Shown piece by piece: positions 40,201-49,030 of a DNA stretch of 64,000 nucleotides. How positions within the stretch are numbered: the first letter of the stretch is position 1; each line of letters opens with the position of its first letter. Source of the stretch: Casuarius casuarius (Eukaryota; Chordata; Aves; Casuariiformes; Casuariidae); the NCBI GenBank assembly GCA_003342895.1, contig PTFA01000402.1:485511-549510 (forward strand), in the 5' to 3' direction. The position numbers were made by a program, and so were the translations under genes. The notes below the pieces were generated by a model. That model was not told the origin of the DNA, did not search any database, and saw nothing but the letters and a program-made list of their open reading frames with translations.

Positions 40201-43200
40201 CTTCTCATCTTTACTATCTTGAATAATTCAGTATCTTCAACAATCTTACCCCAGTTTTTCCCCCCACTCAATTTCAGGTCTGCAAGGTGCCAGCACAGAC
40301 CTTGAGGCTCTCCAGTAGTGACCTGCTTCCACTGTGAGAATGAGTTGTTCAGTCCTGTCTTTGAGTCCCTGTCTTCTGACCAGCTCAGTGACCTTTCCTC
40401 TCATCTCAGGGTTGCATAGTTTCTTTAGAAGCCTTTCATGAGAAATCCTGATAAATGATCTCCAGAAATCTGTGTAAAACCTTGTAAGTCAGATAGCCAC
40501 TGTCCCTGTTTGTTGACTACTTCAGAAGGCTCCAGTGTGCTTGTGAGGCTGGGCTTCCTTTTACCAGAGCTCGGTTGGCTTTTTCCTAGGAGACTGTTCA
40601 CCCAGGTGTCCATTAATCCTGTCCTTTAAGGTAGACATCAGACAAACAGGCCTTCTTCTTCCCTAGATCTCCCCCGGCTCTCTAAGAATTAGTGTCACAC
40701 TGGCCATCCTCCATCTTCAAATACTAAGGCAGTTTTTTGTTGACTCCTTCCCAATATTGTCATATCTCCACTTGTGCCCATTAGTTCCTACCAGTCTGCC
40801 TGGTGAGGATGTTAGGTTTATTGAGTGATAGTTTTCTGGCACACCTCTGAACGCCTTTTTGAAAACTGGAGTCATGTTAGCTATCTTCCTGCCTGGGAAA
40901 CTGCACGGTTTTTAAGTTATCGACCAAGACTACTCTTTCTGCTGTCACATCTTTGATTTCCTCCAATGCAGTCAAATACTATCTGGGTGCTATAATTGGT
41001 GTTTGCTTACTTTATAGGTTTATCCCAGAACTGTTTTTACTGGCACCTCAGTTTGAGATGTGTCCTCTGATGTACTGCCAGAAAAGAGAGGCTCAGGCCT
41101 TGGAACCTACTCAGGCTCCTTAACAGGGAAGCTGGATGCAAAAATTCATTCAGTTTTTCACAATATCATCCTCTTTCTTCTCTGAATGCTTCTTCTATAG
41201 CTTGGCCAGCTGTTGGCAAAACTGATTTCCTGTTCCTGTGATGTTCGAAGGATTTATTGTTAATTTTTTATGTCTTTTGCAAGCTGTTTCTCAGACTCTT
41301 TTTTTTACTGTGTGTTTACATTAAACTTGTCATTTTACAGTCCTTCCCATGTGCCTCCTTTGAAGCTAGCTTCGGCTTTTTGGAATACGCCATTTTCCAT
41401 TTTATAGCTTTCCTTACCCTGCTGTTTAGCCACACTGGCTATATTTTGGTCTTTCTGAAGTATTTCTGGCTGGGTGGCGTGCATTGCTCTGAGCTTCTGG
41501 TTTGCCTTCAGATACTCTCTGTGCTGCCTGCCAGGTTTTTACTACTAGCTGTCCTTGTCCTGACCTCTTCTGTAGCAAGACCAGGAACAGGAGGAAGAAC
41601 TCTCTTGCCAAACGCTTTTGTACAGACTGTCTACGTTGAAAGGAGCAGTTCTTGCTACAGGCCGCAACTCTTGGCCGCAGCTTGTCTCCGTGTTAGAGTA
41701 GCTAATTGCCATACCTTCTCCTGGTTTAAACTGGGTTGGGTTGTCTCAGTTGGTAGACAAGCTCTTCCAGCAAACTCTGACCACGTGGCAATGCAGTAGC
41801 CAGTGCTGGAAGTCTCAAAGGGTGCAACATGGCTCCAGCCCTTTGGTTTCTCTAAATGGAGATGTGCACAACAATCATGGACCTCACCTTTGGAACTGGT
41901 AAGCTTTTCTACTGCTTTTTGCTGCGCGACTGTTTTTTTGTTTGTTTGTTTGTTTGTTTTGGGGGGGGGGGGGGTTGGTTTTTTAATTTTTGGAAACCCG
42001 AGTTGCAATTACGTAGGTTTGGTCAGTCCTGGACTTAAGTAAAGATTTCTTCTGTTCTCCAAGTCTTTGAAAAATGCCTCTTCTGTCCTGTGGAAGTACG
42101 TATGTCTTCCACTGATTGCTTTGATACAAGGAGTGGACTCAAGTTGCAGAACTGAAAGCAAGCTGAAGTGCTGTATCCTCAGCAGACCCTCTCTACCAAG
42201 ATCTGATGAATATTTCAATGCATCTTTTCCTGTCACCTGCTTTGCCACACGGGATCCATGCAAAATGCGTAGAGGCCATGTCCAACAGACGAAAGGGACT
42301 GATTGAAAGCAAGAATATGCTGCTTAAATATATTGTAGGAACACTTTGTTATACCCCAAAGTATTTATGGACTTTGATTTGACAATCAGGCTGTATTCTC
42401 ACATTGGATCCCGAAGCATCTCGGTACATCTTAGAAGTCTGACAGGATCTTATTTCACTAATATTCAGGGAAACCGAGCAGCTTCTTTGAGGAATGACCC
42501 TGTTCTGAATTTTGTACACTGGCTTCACAAAGGAGCCCAGCTGCCTCTTTGCTGAAATCACTGCCACTCTTTGTATCTCATATTTTGTTAGAAAATGCAC
42601 AGAAGCAGCACTTATCATGGTAAGTGACTGAAGTGCTTATAAATTGTAAGGGAAAAAGATTCCCAGCCTGCAGACCTGGCCATGCAAACTTCAGAAACCA
42701 CCTCCATCAGGTGGGGCAGGGTTGCACTACAGGGGTTGGGGAGTCATTCAGCACAGGGTTGTACACAAGATGTCGGTCACCAATATAGGACTTGATAAAG
42801 ATTTTCAATGAACATGCAGCAGCACTCTTCCGAAGAACTGCTCTCTGCATTCTTTTTTTTTAACAAAAATATATCCTTCAACAGAACCTTTGGTGATTTT
42901 TGGCAGTTTCCTTGGTACCTAATCCTTCCGTTCACATTGGTGTTTTTCAGCCCTCTATCTCCCTTCTAATGAAACTTGTCTGTGGGCTCTGTCCTCAAAG
43001 AACTGTCAGCCTTGGTTATTTCTGTAAGTGCTGGAACGAGGAAGCTGTGACCTTTGCTTTCATGTGTTAGACCTGGTTATAATAATATCCACAAATAAAT
43101 TCTGAGCGTTGTTCTTGAAATAGCTTAGTTGCACCAGTTTTCAAAGGAGGATAAAATATTTTCCTTTCTATCCTAGTTTTCTCTCCCATTACTAGTTTCA

Positions 43201-46200
43201 GTTTATTGTGCTGTGATCACATCTAGATTTTGAGGGAGATGATATGATCCACCTTAAGTGTTATCAGATGCTTTTCTTTTGAGATGACCTTTATTCCTTG
43301 TTTGTGCTACCTATGATTCACCTTCAGGGACTCCTGTGACATCTCTCCAAGGTTTATGCAGATAACGAAGCAGCTGAACAACGTGTTGTCATTTAAGCAT
43401 ATTTGAAATTCTGAGTCTATATATGCACTTTTTTTCCCCTTTTTTTAGTTAATACAGCAAAATAACCTAAGGAGTGTGACTGTACAATTGCCATGGAAAC
43501 GTAATGTGTGCTTGAGTGTCCAGCTTCCCTGTCTTTCTTTCCAAATCCCATCTGTAGCATTACGGTGTTCACCACGTGGGTATGGAAGGAGCATGAGGAA
43601 GCCCTGCAGGGAAGCGTAAGCTATTATATGCTGAAAGAGATGCATGCAGCCTAAACATCTTGTTCTGGAGAGGGAATCATTCACCGAAGGAAAAACTTAG
43701 GGCAACAGATTTTCTTTCTGGAATGGAGAGAGTAGTCTTAAATAAATAAAGGAAAAAAAAGGTCTTTTGCAGTACTTCATGAACGATATCTGATCACTGT
43801 ATTTCTTCAGTAGTGTACAAAACGAAAGCCAAGGTAATCATAGAGATATTTTTAAGTTAAATACAAAGTATGACTGACCCACTTGTAATATGGTGGCAAT
43901 TTTTTAACCCCCTTGCCTCAGTAGTTTTGATAAGCAGGTTTTGGATTAAGGATATCGTCAGTATGCCATCTTAAACAGATGGATCTGCTTCATGTAACCT
44001 TCATGGAAGATCTCTATGCTTTTTGAGAGTCAGTTAAAGAGTTCGGATTCCTTTTGGGTACACCAACAATTTATAGTTTGTTAGGTTTTCAGGTGCAAGC
44101 CTTCTGTTATGTGACTTGCAGAGTAATGAGGTTTATTTGCTCTGCAGCATTTGGACTTTAATGGCACAGGAAGGGTTTTGTTTTGCATGATCAGCTCCAG
44201 TTTTCATGGCTTAATGAGTTTTGCATCACTGCAAACTGAGACATGTAACGCTCATGTTCATTACCCACCACTAAGAACGACAGCAGAAGTTGTGCTGACG
44301 TGCTTCCTACTTCCATCTTGTCATAAAATCCTGTTCTTGTTGGGTCTTCCTCAAGTATTACTGGTGTGATATTCTTGATGCTATCTGTGTTTTTAGTATT
44401 CAAGATTAAAATTTACATGTCGTGAATGGGAATGGAAATTCCGTCCTCTGCTCTTTTCCTTTCATATAAAGCAAGATTGAGGCTTTTTTGGCAGGGGAGA
44501 GTCTATCTTAGTGCATGGAAAATTTTTTATTTTGGGGGTTTGCTTTTCCGATGTTACTTTTCTCAGAAGCATTTGTTCCTTTCTCTCAGGTTGGAGCTTT
44601 CTTACAGTGCTAGGCCTAAAATTGTTTGTGTTTCGGTGGGTCTTTTCATGGGCCAGTCGAGCTAGTAGCTCTGATTTCAGATGTGATAAAAACTTGTGAG
44701 GCTGTGCACTGGTGACTTGGATACCTGCTTACCCAGCTGAGCCTCCCTATTTTTGGTAATGGTTGCTAAGGTAGCTCCTCCTGTTTCCAAATTTCATCTG
44801 TCCTTAGTCTGCTGGCTTCATCGCTGTTTGCAAGAGGATTTAGAAGTTGTAATGGATTTGCCTGTTCTCAAGGAACCGCGTCCTCCTTATGCTGATCATT
44901 TTGTTGATCCCGCATCCTTTTAGTTCATAAATTTGCAGATCGAGGGAGTTAGATCTGTGGCATCGCATGGATGAGGTAGATTGCTTTGGTGCATGTCAGC
45001 TCCTGGATGCCTCTTTCCTGAAAAGAAATCAGAAGAGATCTCTTCGGGAAACCTTTGTGCAGGTTCTCCATTTTTTCAACTTACATTTTAAGAAAATGGT
45101 GAATGGCAGGGTTTTTTTCTATTTATTCAGCAGATTATTATGTATCAGTCATATTAACCAGCCTGACGTAAAACAAGAATAAAAATAAAACAGTATCAGG
45201 AAGTTCAGTGTGGTTGATATTTCAGAATATTAGTTTGTTTGGGAGAATCGAGCGCAGTAAGCAACTGAATTTCATTGTATGCAGCCACAATGTCATTCAG
45301 GATTTAAGGAAGATGTCACACGCTCGCAGTGCTGGTCCTTCCAGGCTGCAGCTGGGGAGCTACTGCCATGCGGGGCCATAAGCTCCTCGCTCAGCCTTGT
45401 GCCCGGCAAGCAGGGCATGAGGACAGCGGGCCACAGACCTGGAGGAGCTGTCACAGCGGTGAGGCGGGCGTCGAGTGAGCGAGTGTTGCAGTCACATGGC
45501 TTGGATTGGCTTAGCCTCATTTATTAGACTGTATTTCAGATATCAGCAAAAAAAGCATTCTGCTGCAGTGCTTATGCTCAGTTTTTATAAATCCACTAGA
45601 TTTTATGAAGTTTAGGACCTAACAGAGATTGTCATAATCTGATTAATTTGAAATAGGCTTTAAATGAGAATTGCGTTAGAGTAAAATTATTACTTATTAG
45701 AAAGAAGAAAACCATGTGTTTATGTGCTCTCTTCCGATGAGATAAGTGAGAAATCTTAAAGGTAAAATTTTAGATTAACAGTTTTGCAGCCCATATAACA
45801 TCTGCAGGGTCTGTGATTAAATGACAGAACACAGGATCAAAGCCAATGCATTGTAAAGCTTTTCTGTAGTGCACGTAACCTAAAACAATTGCTATTCTGA
45901 TAGCTTGTGAGTTCAGCCTGGCCGCTGTGTACGAGCACTGAGCAAGTGCTGAGAGCTCTGCTGATGCATCCGTGGGAGATCTGTCTCATATGGGTGGTAG
46001 CACCTCTCAGGATCCTTAGGTACAGCGCGGTGGCCGTATACTGCGTGGCGCTGGAGCCCTGTGGGGGAATTAATGCTGCTCCAGGCAGCTGGCGTCTGTT
46101 TGGATTATACTTGCAGTTGCTTTGCTTCTCCATAGGTAGAGATAAAGTAGTATTTGAGAGGTGCTGTAAAACTTCATGTCGGAGCAAAATAGTCTGAATT

Positions 46201-49030
46201 CTCTCTTAAAACTTGAGTCTGGCAGATTACCATTTCTGGGCATCTTAGGTATTAACGGCCAAAGCTTCACAGAGTATGTTAAGTGGGCAGATAATTATAG
46301 CGTGGACAGGTTAAAGCTGAAAGATTCGAGCTTCTGCTAATTTTGGCATTTTGCACAGGATGCTGAGGTTGGGGCTCGCTTTGGCTAGCTTGGGCGCCCG
46401 CAGCATCGGTGCTAGTCGGGTGCTCGTCCCTGGGCAGTTGATAAGCAGAAGGAGGTGCTCCAGCATAAACGAGAAACATCCTGTGCTGAGGAATGACAAA
46501 GTAGGTCAGATCCCCCAAAGTACTCATTCTTTCACAGTCTGTAAGGAGAGATCAAAAATAAAGAAAGAAAGAAAGAATTGAGCATTGCTGGTTCCCAGCT
46601 TGCCTCTTGGGCACTAAGACTCACATCATAGCTCGACAATTTAGGGGCATTTAGGTAAACAGCCTGTCATCGAACACAAAAAGGCAGTAGTAGATTTGAT
46701 ATAAAACCCACTCTGCATGACCGGTCTGTCTTTGCCTCTTGATGATGACAACTTTGTTGACTATGCTGTTACCTGTTCCTCGATGGAAGAAGCAGAGCTC
46801 TTAGCCTCTTATAGGATACAGCATCTCAAAAGCAATGCTGAATGAGTTGGAAGTACTGTGAAAAAATTAATGTGTAGTAACCACTGTGCACCTGAATGTC
46901 TGCAAACACAGGGAGAGAGGAAGAAATAAGTTTGTTTGAAGTGCTTCAATTTTGCCACTTCCTAGTTTTTACATTTCCTAATTTGCAAGACTGTACTTTA
47001 AGGTAGTCAGGCTTTTGTAGCAGTAGATTGGTAGCTTTTAATGAAATGCATTTAATATCAGGATCATTCTAAAGCTACTGAAATGTAGACATGCTCATGT
47101 CTTCATTTGCAAATCAACAGGCCTAACTCCATTTTTATGAAGGAAAGTGAAAAAACACATGTGGGCACTTCTAAATAAGTATGGCTTCTCCAAATAAAGC
47201 TGTAGTGGGGATTTGTTGTCCAAATTATAATTATGAGTGTTGAAGCATGACCAGGATTCATATTTTTACAAGAATTGTGATGAGGTCATTACTCGTTTTG
47301 AAATGAGGTACTAAACACACACCTAAACTGTTACAACAGCACAGGGAAAGGAAATTGTTTAGGCAGTTACAGCTGGCAAAACTTTGCTAAATCTGCTCTT
47401 TCCCATATTTGGCTAGTGCCATTACCGAATGCGTTTGGAGACCGGTGGTTTCTTGTGCAGGAACAGAGCAGCTTTATTTCTATTTCATAGTTATCTGCAG
47501 GTTGATCACTGGCTCATTCGCTTGTCATATCAGCTAAGGCAGATCCTCCTGAGATGCATGTGGCAAGGCTCCAATATTACTTTCCACGTGGGGCTTCTTG
47601 CTACCGGTCTCTCCATAATCCCTTCCCTCTCAGGCCCAAGGGGAGGATGTTTTCCCAGAGCTCTGGCAATGCTCTGTTAGGAAGCACAGAATGAATAAGA
47701 GAGTATTTTAGCCCCAGTGGGAATGCAATATGCATGGCAAAACCCCTGGGATTCAGCTGAAATTCTGTAGGAGAAGGTTCTCATAGTAAAAGAATTGCTT
47801 ATAAGGTTGCCTAGCAGTAAGATCTCAACTCTGCTGTATGGCTTATTCCTCAATAAAAAGAGCAATCAAGAATTAACATATATTGTTGTCATTAAATAAC
47901 TCTTTTCTTTCAGGTATTAGCAATGCGGAAGCCCGCCAACCAGGGAAAGCACCAAACTTCAGTGTAAACTGGACAGTAGGAGACACTGGTCTGGAAGTTA
48001 TTAATGCTACAACCGGCAAAGATGAAATGGGTCGTGCATCTCGCCTTTGTAAGCATGCTTTGTACAGCCGCTGGATGCGTATTCATGCAAAGGTATTCAA
48101 AAGTGCAAGCTTTCCCACTTCTGTTTTACTCATAACGAAATACCTTCGTGCATGCTGCTTTCTGTGCTCAGAAAACGCTTTCCGTCTTTGGTTGGCTTAC
48201 TCTTCAGTTTTATAATGTCTAGTCCCAAATGCATGCAAGGATCTAAAAATTCTTGTTATAGCTAAGTAAACAAAGGGTGTTAACTCCTTTGAGCGTGTCT
48301 TATCATTTTAATTTATTTGGAAAGATAATCTCAATAGGTTTGATTTTAGTGGAAGTGGGATTTCACTCTGTCCTTAGGAAGACAAGATACCAGGAGGTAT
48401 CAGTTAGTGCTTTCTCGGTGTCTAGATTTCTTCTGCCAAAGCAAGTTGATAATCCAGGAAGTGCAAAAAGCATGATATTGTGGTCAAATTATCGCAGCGC
48501 TACTGAAAAGTGAAGTTCAAAGTGCCCCTGTTAAGATGCAGTTAGGCTCTGCGGAAGGGCGTGCTTTGCAAGGGGCAAACTCTGTGCAGAGACGTGAAGT
48601 CCCAGGTGGGTGCTGTGAAGCTGGGTGCAAGGCAGCGGTAGCTGGATGGCTGGGAGGGAGAGTACGCAGTGCTGTTTTCCTTTCGGCTCTGCATACTTGG
48701 CCGGCTTTGCCTTGTTCTGCTTCCTGAACGTTAGGTTTAGTAGTCCACGCCTTTGTTTGAAAATGGCTGCTTTAATAACTCCTTCACTCCTGAATTGTTT
48801 GATTTAAGAGTTCACCGTCTCTCATCTTTTCTTTTGTTTTTCGATCCACGCAGCTTTCGTCCAGCTTACGCTCAAAGATCCTCAAGCCTAACCTGTACCA
48901 CGAAACGAAGCAAGGAGCCGCTGAGTATCAAACTGCCAAAGAGTGTTTGTTCAAAGCGTTCCTGAAGGCAGGACTTGGAGCCTGGGTGGAGAAACCGATA
49001 GAGCAGGATCAATTTTCTCTTACTGTCTAA
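3339..49030 (+). CDS. ADARB1: ADARB1 (ADAR2), double-stranded-RNA-specific adenosine deaminase; eight of its coding exons
   Basis: Nuclear enzyme that converts adenosine to inosine in double-stranded pre-mRNA, for example at glutamate-receptor recoding sites. Coding segments are 3339-4270, 18061-18175, 22906-23074, 23604-23752, 24364-24532, 36248-36429, 47914-48092 and 48854-49030. Joined, they give 2072 nt in one open frame, about 690 residues, which I matched by recall to human ADAR2 (701 aa) along its whole length. Order of parts: basic nuclear-localisation region, dsRBD1, linker, dsRBD2, deaminase domain. The deaminase has the CHAE motif (His codon 23007-23009, Glu 23013-23015), zinc cysteines in SPCGDA (23707-23709) and MSCSD (24513-24515), and the base-flipping Glu in SGEGT (24429-24431). 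The first codon is split: exon 2 begins with two bases of a Ser codon, so the start Met and roughly nine residues lie on an exon upstream of the window. No frameshift or premature stop is seen, so the gene looks functional. Confidence 0.97.
8071..8094 (+). repeat. C12-A12 homopolymer pair
   Basis: Twelve C followed by twelve A, next to a LINE tail. Length may be unreliable in sequencing. Confidence 0.9.
8095..8250 (-). mobile_element. CR1/L3-like LINE 3' fragment
   Basis: The segment with AAGTTCCACAGTTTAGGTG, then TATGTGAAGAAGCATCTC and TTTGGACCCTGCTGC resembles the 3' tail of old amniote CR1/L3 elements (short phrases of the type GAGTTCCACAG and TGTGAAGAAGTA) in reverse orientation. It lies beside a C12-A12 run (8071-8094). 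Identified from memory of the consensus; limits approximate. Confidence 0.55.
9940..10015 (+). repeat. Possible ancient amniote tRNA-like repeat fragment
   Basis: ACCTGTGTCAGATGTTAGGG, CACTTCTTGGGAATGGGAGA and AGTTCAAATTCTGC resemble an old repeat common in amniotes with a tRNA-like GTTCAAATCC box. Short and diverged; class not settled. Confidence 0.35.
12035..12060. repeat. Perfect 11-bp inverted repeat (hairpin)
   Basis: GTTGGGGTGTC (12035-12045), loop TCAG, then GACACCCCAAC (12050-12060). The two arms are exact reverse complements. It lies inside intron 2 with no surrounding gene signal. Confidence 0.9.
15296..15428 (+). repeat. MIR/CORE-like ancient SINE
   Basis: It has the order of parts of a tRNA-derived MIR-type SINE: GTGGCTAAAACACTGG (A-box region), GTTCAGTTC at about 15338-15346 (B-box region), then a CORE-like part with TGCCATGTAGCTGTAGGCAG and an end like TTTTCCATTTCTAATA, parallel to the MIR phrase for TTTCCCCATCTGTAAAAT. 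Strongly diverged, as expected for an element older than birds. Confidence 0.6.
18061..18175 (+). CDS. ADARB1: ADARB1 exon 3: start of the deaminase domain
   Basis: The acceptor TTTACAG ends at 18060 and the donor GTAAAA starts at 18176. The 115 nt run from phase 0 to phase 1 and encode 38 residues beginning [14 protein letters not shown] and ending in GIVMTT, followed by the first base of a Gly codon. This is the linker into the deaminase fold, and the sequence is almost the same as in mammals. Confidence 0.96.
18176..22905 (+). other. ADARB1 intron 3 (4.7 kb)
   Basis: GTAAAA...TTTTGCAG intron. It contains an A20 run at 19512-19531 and a moderately GC-rich stretch at about 18.9-20.1 kb, where a 191-codon + strand frame (18903-19478) occurs. 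That frame has no recognisable domain and no splice partner, so I do not call it a gene. Confidence 0.75.
19512..19531 (+). repeat. A20 run
   Basis: Twenty A in a row. The upstream sequence is not a recognisable retrocopy, so its origin is open. Confidence 0.95.
22906..23074 (+). CDS. ADARB1: ADARB1 exon 4: catalytic CHAE exon
   Basis: The acceptor TTTTGCAG ends at 22905 and the donor GTAAGC starts at 23075 (169 nt, phase 1 to phase 2). It encodes GTDVKDA, then [18 protein letters not shown] and [11 protein letters not shown]. The His and Glu of CHAE are the zinc ligand and proton shuttle of the deaminase. Compared with human as I recall it, Lys in KDAKVIS is Leu here, and Ser in SRRSLL is Cys. 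Both could be lineage changes; neither is at a known catalytic position. Confidence 0.97.
23075..23603 (+). other. ADARB1 intron 4 (529 bp)
   Basis: Short GTAAGC...TTTCAG intron between the CHAE and SPCGDA exons. No feature seen inside. Confidence 0.85.
23604..23752 (+). CDS. ADARB1: ADARB1 exon 5: zinc-cysteine SPCGDA exon
   Basis: The acceptor CTATTTCAG ends at 23603 and the donor GTATGA starts at 23753 (149 nt, phase 2 to phase 1). It encodes [29 protein letters not shown] and [18 protein letters not shown]. The Cys at 23707-23709 is a zinc ligand. The C-terminal end (EAAQE) differs from mammals (EPILE); this junction is where human transcripts can include an Alu-derived cassette. Confidence 0.97.
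23753..24363 (+). other. ADARB1 intron 5 (611 bp)
   Basis: Short GTATGA...GTGCAG intron at the place where primates splice in an Alu-derived exon. No Alu-like sequence and no obvious cassette exon is present. Confidence 0.85.
24364..24532 (+). CDS. ADARB1: ADARB1 exon 6: base-flipping loop and second zinc cysteine
   Basis: The acceptor GTCGTGCAG ends at 24363 and the donor GTGAGA starts at 24533 (169 nt, phase 1 to phase 2). It encodes [43 protein letters not shown] and SCSDKIA. The Glu of GEG (24429-24431) matches human E488, which fills the space left by the flipped adenosine, and the Cys of SCS (24513-24515) is the last zinc ligand. The Lys and Arg after it belong to the inositol-hexakisphosphate contact region in the human structure. 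Confidence 0.97.
24533..36247 (+). other. ADARB1 intron 6 (11.7 kb)
   Basis: GTGAGA...CTCTTAG intron. It is strongly AT-rich at about 25.0-25.6 kb and has a TCC/T tract at about 26092-26125. Open frames up to 178 codons (35520-36056, minus strand) show no family features. There are traces of old repeats near 24.7 and 31.3 kb but nothing I can classify firmly. Confidence 0.7.
26092..26125 (+). repeat. (TCC)n and T tract
   Basis: TCC trinucleotide repeat followed by TTC and a T run, in intron 6. Confidence 0.85.
36248..36429 (+). CDS. ADARB1: ADARB1 exon 7: deaminase core, apparent GC donor
   Basis: The acceptor CTCTTAG ends at 36247. The exon encodes [37 protein letters not shown] and [13 protein letters not shown]. 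To keep the conserved [11 protein letters not shown] join with exon 8, it must end at 36429, which makes the donor GCAAGT, a GC-AG intron. A GT lies three bases earlier (36427-36428); using it would keep frame but lose the Gly. The GT at 36434-36435 (CAAGTATC) would break the frame. Confidence 0.95.
39550..41620 (-). mobile_element. Decayed CR1/L3-like LINE, antisense in intron 7
   Basis: The reverse strand reads as a broken reverse-transcriptase ORF with the 3' tail toward lower coordinates. At 40111-40172 the minus strand gives LSDWAIK, a stop, then [11 protein letters not shown], which fits the CR1-type block after the catalytic region; the stop sits where the family has Trp. Around 40265-40320 is a degraded match to the region encoding GVPQGSVLGP. 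Further parts, such as TGTTTAGCCACACTGGC at about 41424-41440 and the tail at about 39720-39980, match the order of old amniote CR1/L3 copies as I recall them. It is dead: many stops and gaps, no intact ORF. Boundaries are approximate. Confidence 0.75.
41935..41974 (+). repeat. TTTG repeats followed by G14
   Basis: Several TTTG units ending in fourteen G (41961-41974). A run of this length can form G-rich structure and is prone to length error. Confidence 0.9.
47914..48092 (+). CDS. ADARB1: ADARB1 exon 8
   Basis: The acceptor TTCTTTCAG ends at 47913 and the donor GTATTC starts at 48093 (179 nt, phase 1 to phase 0). It encodes [35 protein letters not shown] and [19 protein letters not shown], ending MRIHAK. 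Human has MRVHGK, so Gly is Ala here. This part forms the inositol-phosphate pocket side of the deaminase fold. Confidence 0.97.
48093..48853 (+). other. ADARB1 intron 8 (761 bp)
   Basis: GTATTC...CACGCAG intron between the last two coding exons. The first 122 bp are open in the exon 8 frame (stop at 48213-48215), so a retained-intron form would end in about 40 unrelated residues. No other feature seen. Confidence 0.8.
48854..49030 (+). CDS. ADARB1: ADARB1 exon 9: C-terminus and stop
   Basis: The acceptor CCACGCAG ends at 48853 after a pyrimidine-rich tract. The exon encodes [36 protein letters not shown] and [18 protein letters not shown], ending SLTV and TAA at 49028-49030. The Trp, Glu and Asp of GAWVEKP and EQDQF match inositol-hexakisphosphate contacts in human ADAR2. 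The beginning is one residue shorter than human VPSHLLRSK. The next AG downstream (48863-48864) would shift the frame, so this acceptor is firm. Confidence 0.96.
   Translation, partial: LSSSLRSKILKPNLYHETKQGAAEYQTAKECLFKAFLKAGLGAWVEKPIEQDQFSLTV

Larger units (their letters stand above)
36430..47913 (+). other. ADARB1 intron 7 (11.5 kb), probable GC-AG intron
   Basis: Starts GCAAGT and ends TTCTTTCAG. Its main content is the decayed CR1-like LINE at about 39.55-41.62 kb. Simple repeats are TTTG units followed by G14 at about 41935-41974 and AAAG units at about 46558-46578. No gene recognised in the rest. Confidence 0.75.

Noticed and set aside
41257..41799. 180-codon open frame, + strand, with hydrophobic stretches
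   Set aside because: It overlaps the antisense strand of the decayed LINE; the hydrophobic look comes from T-rich sequence.
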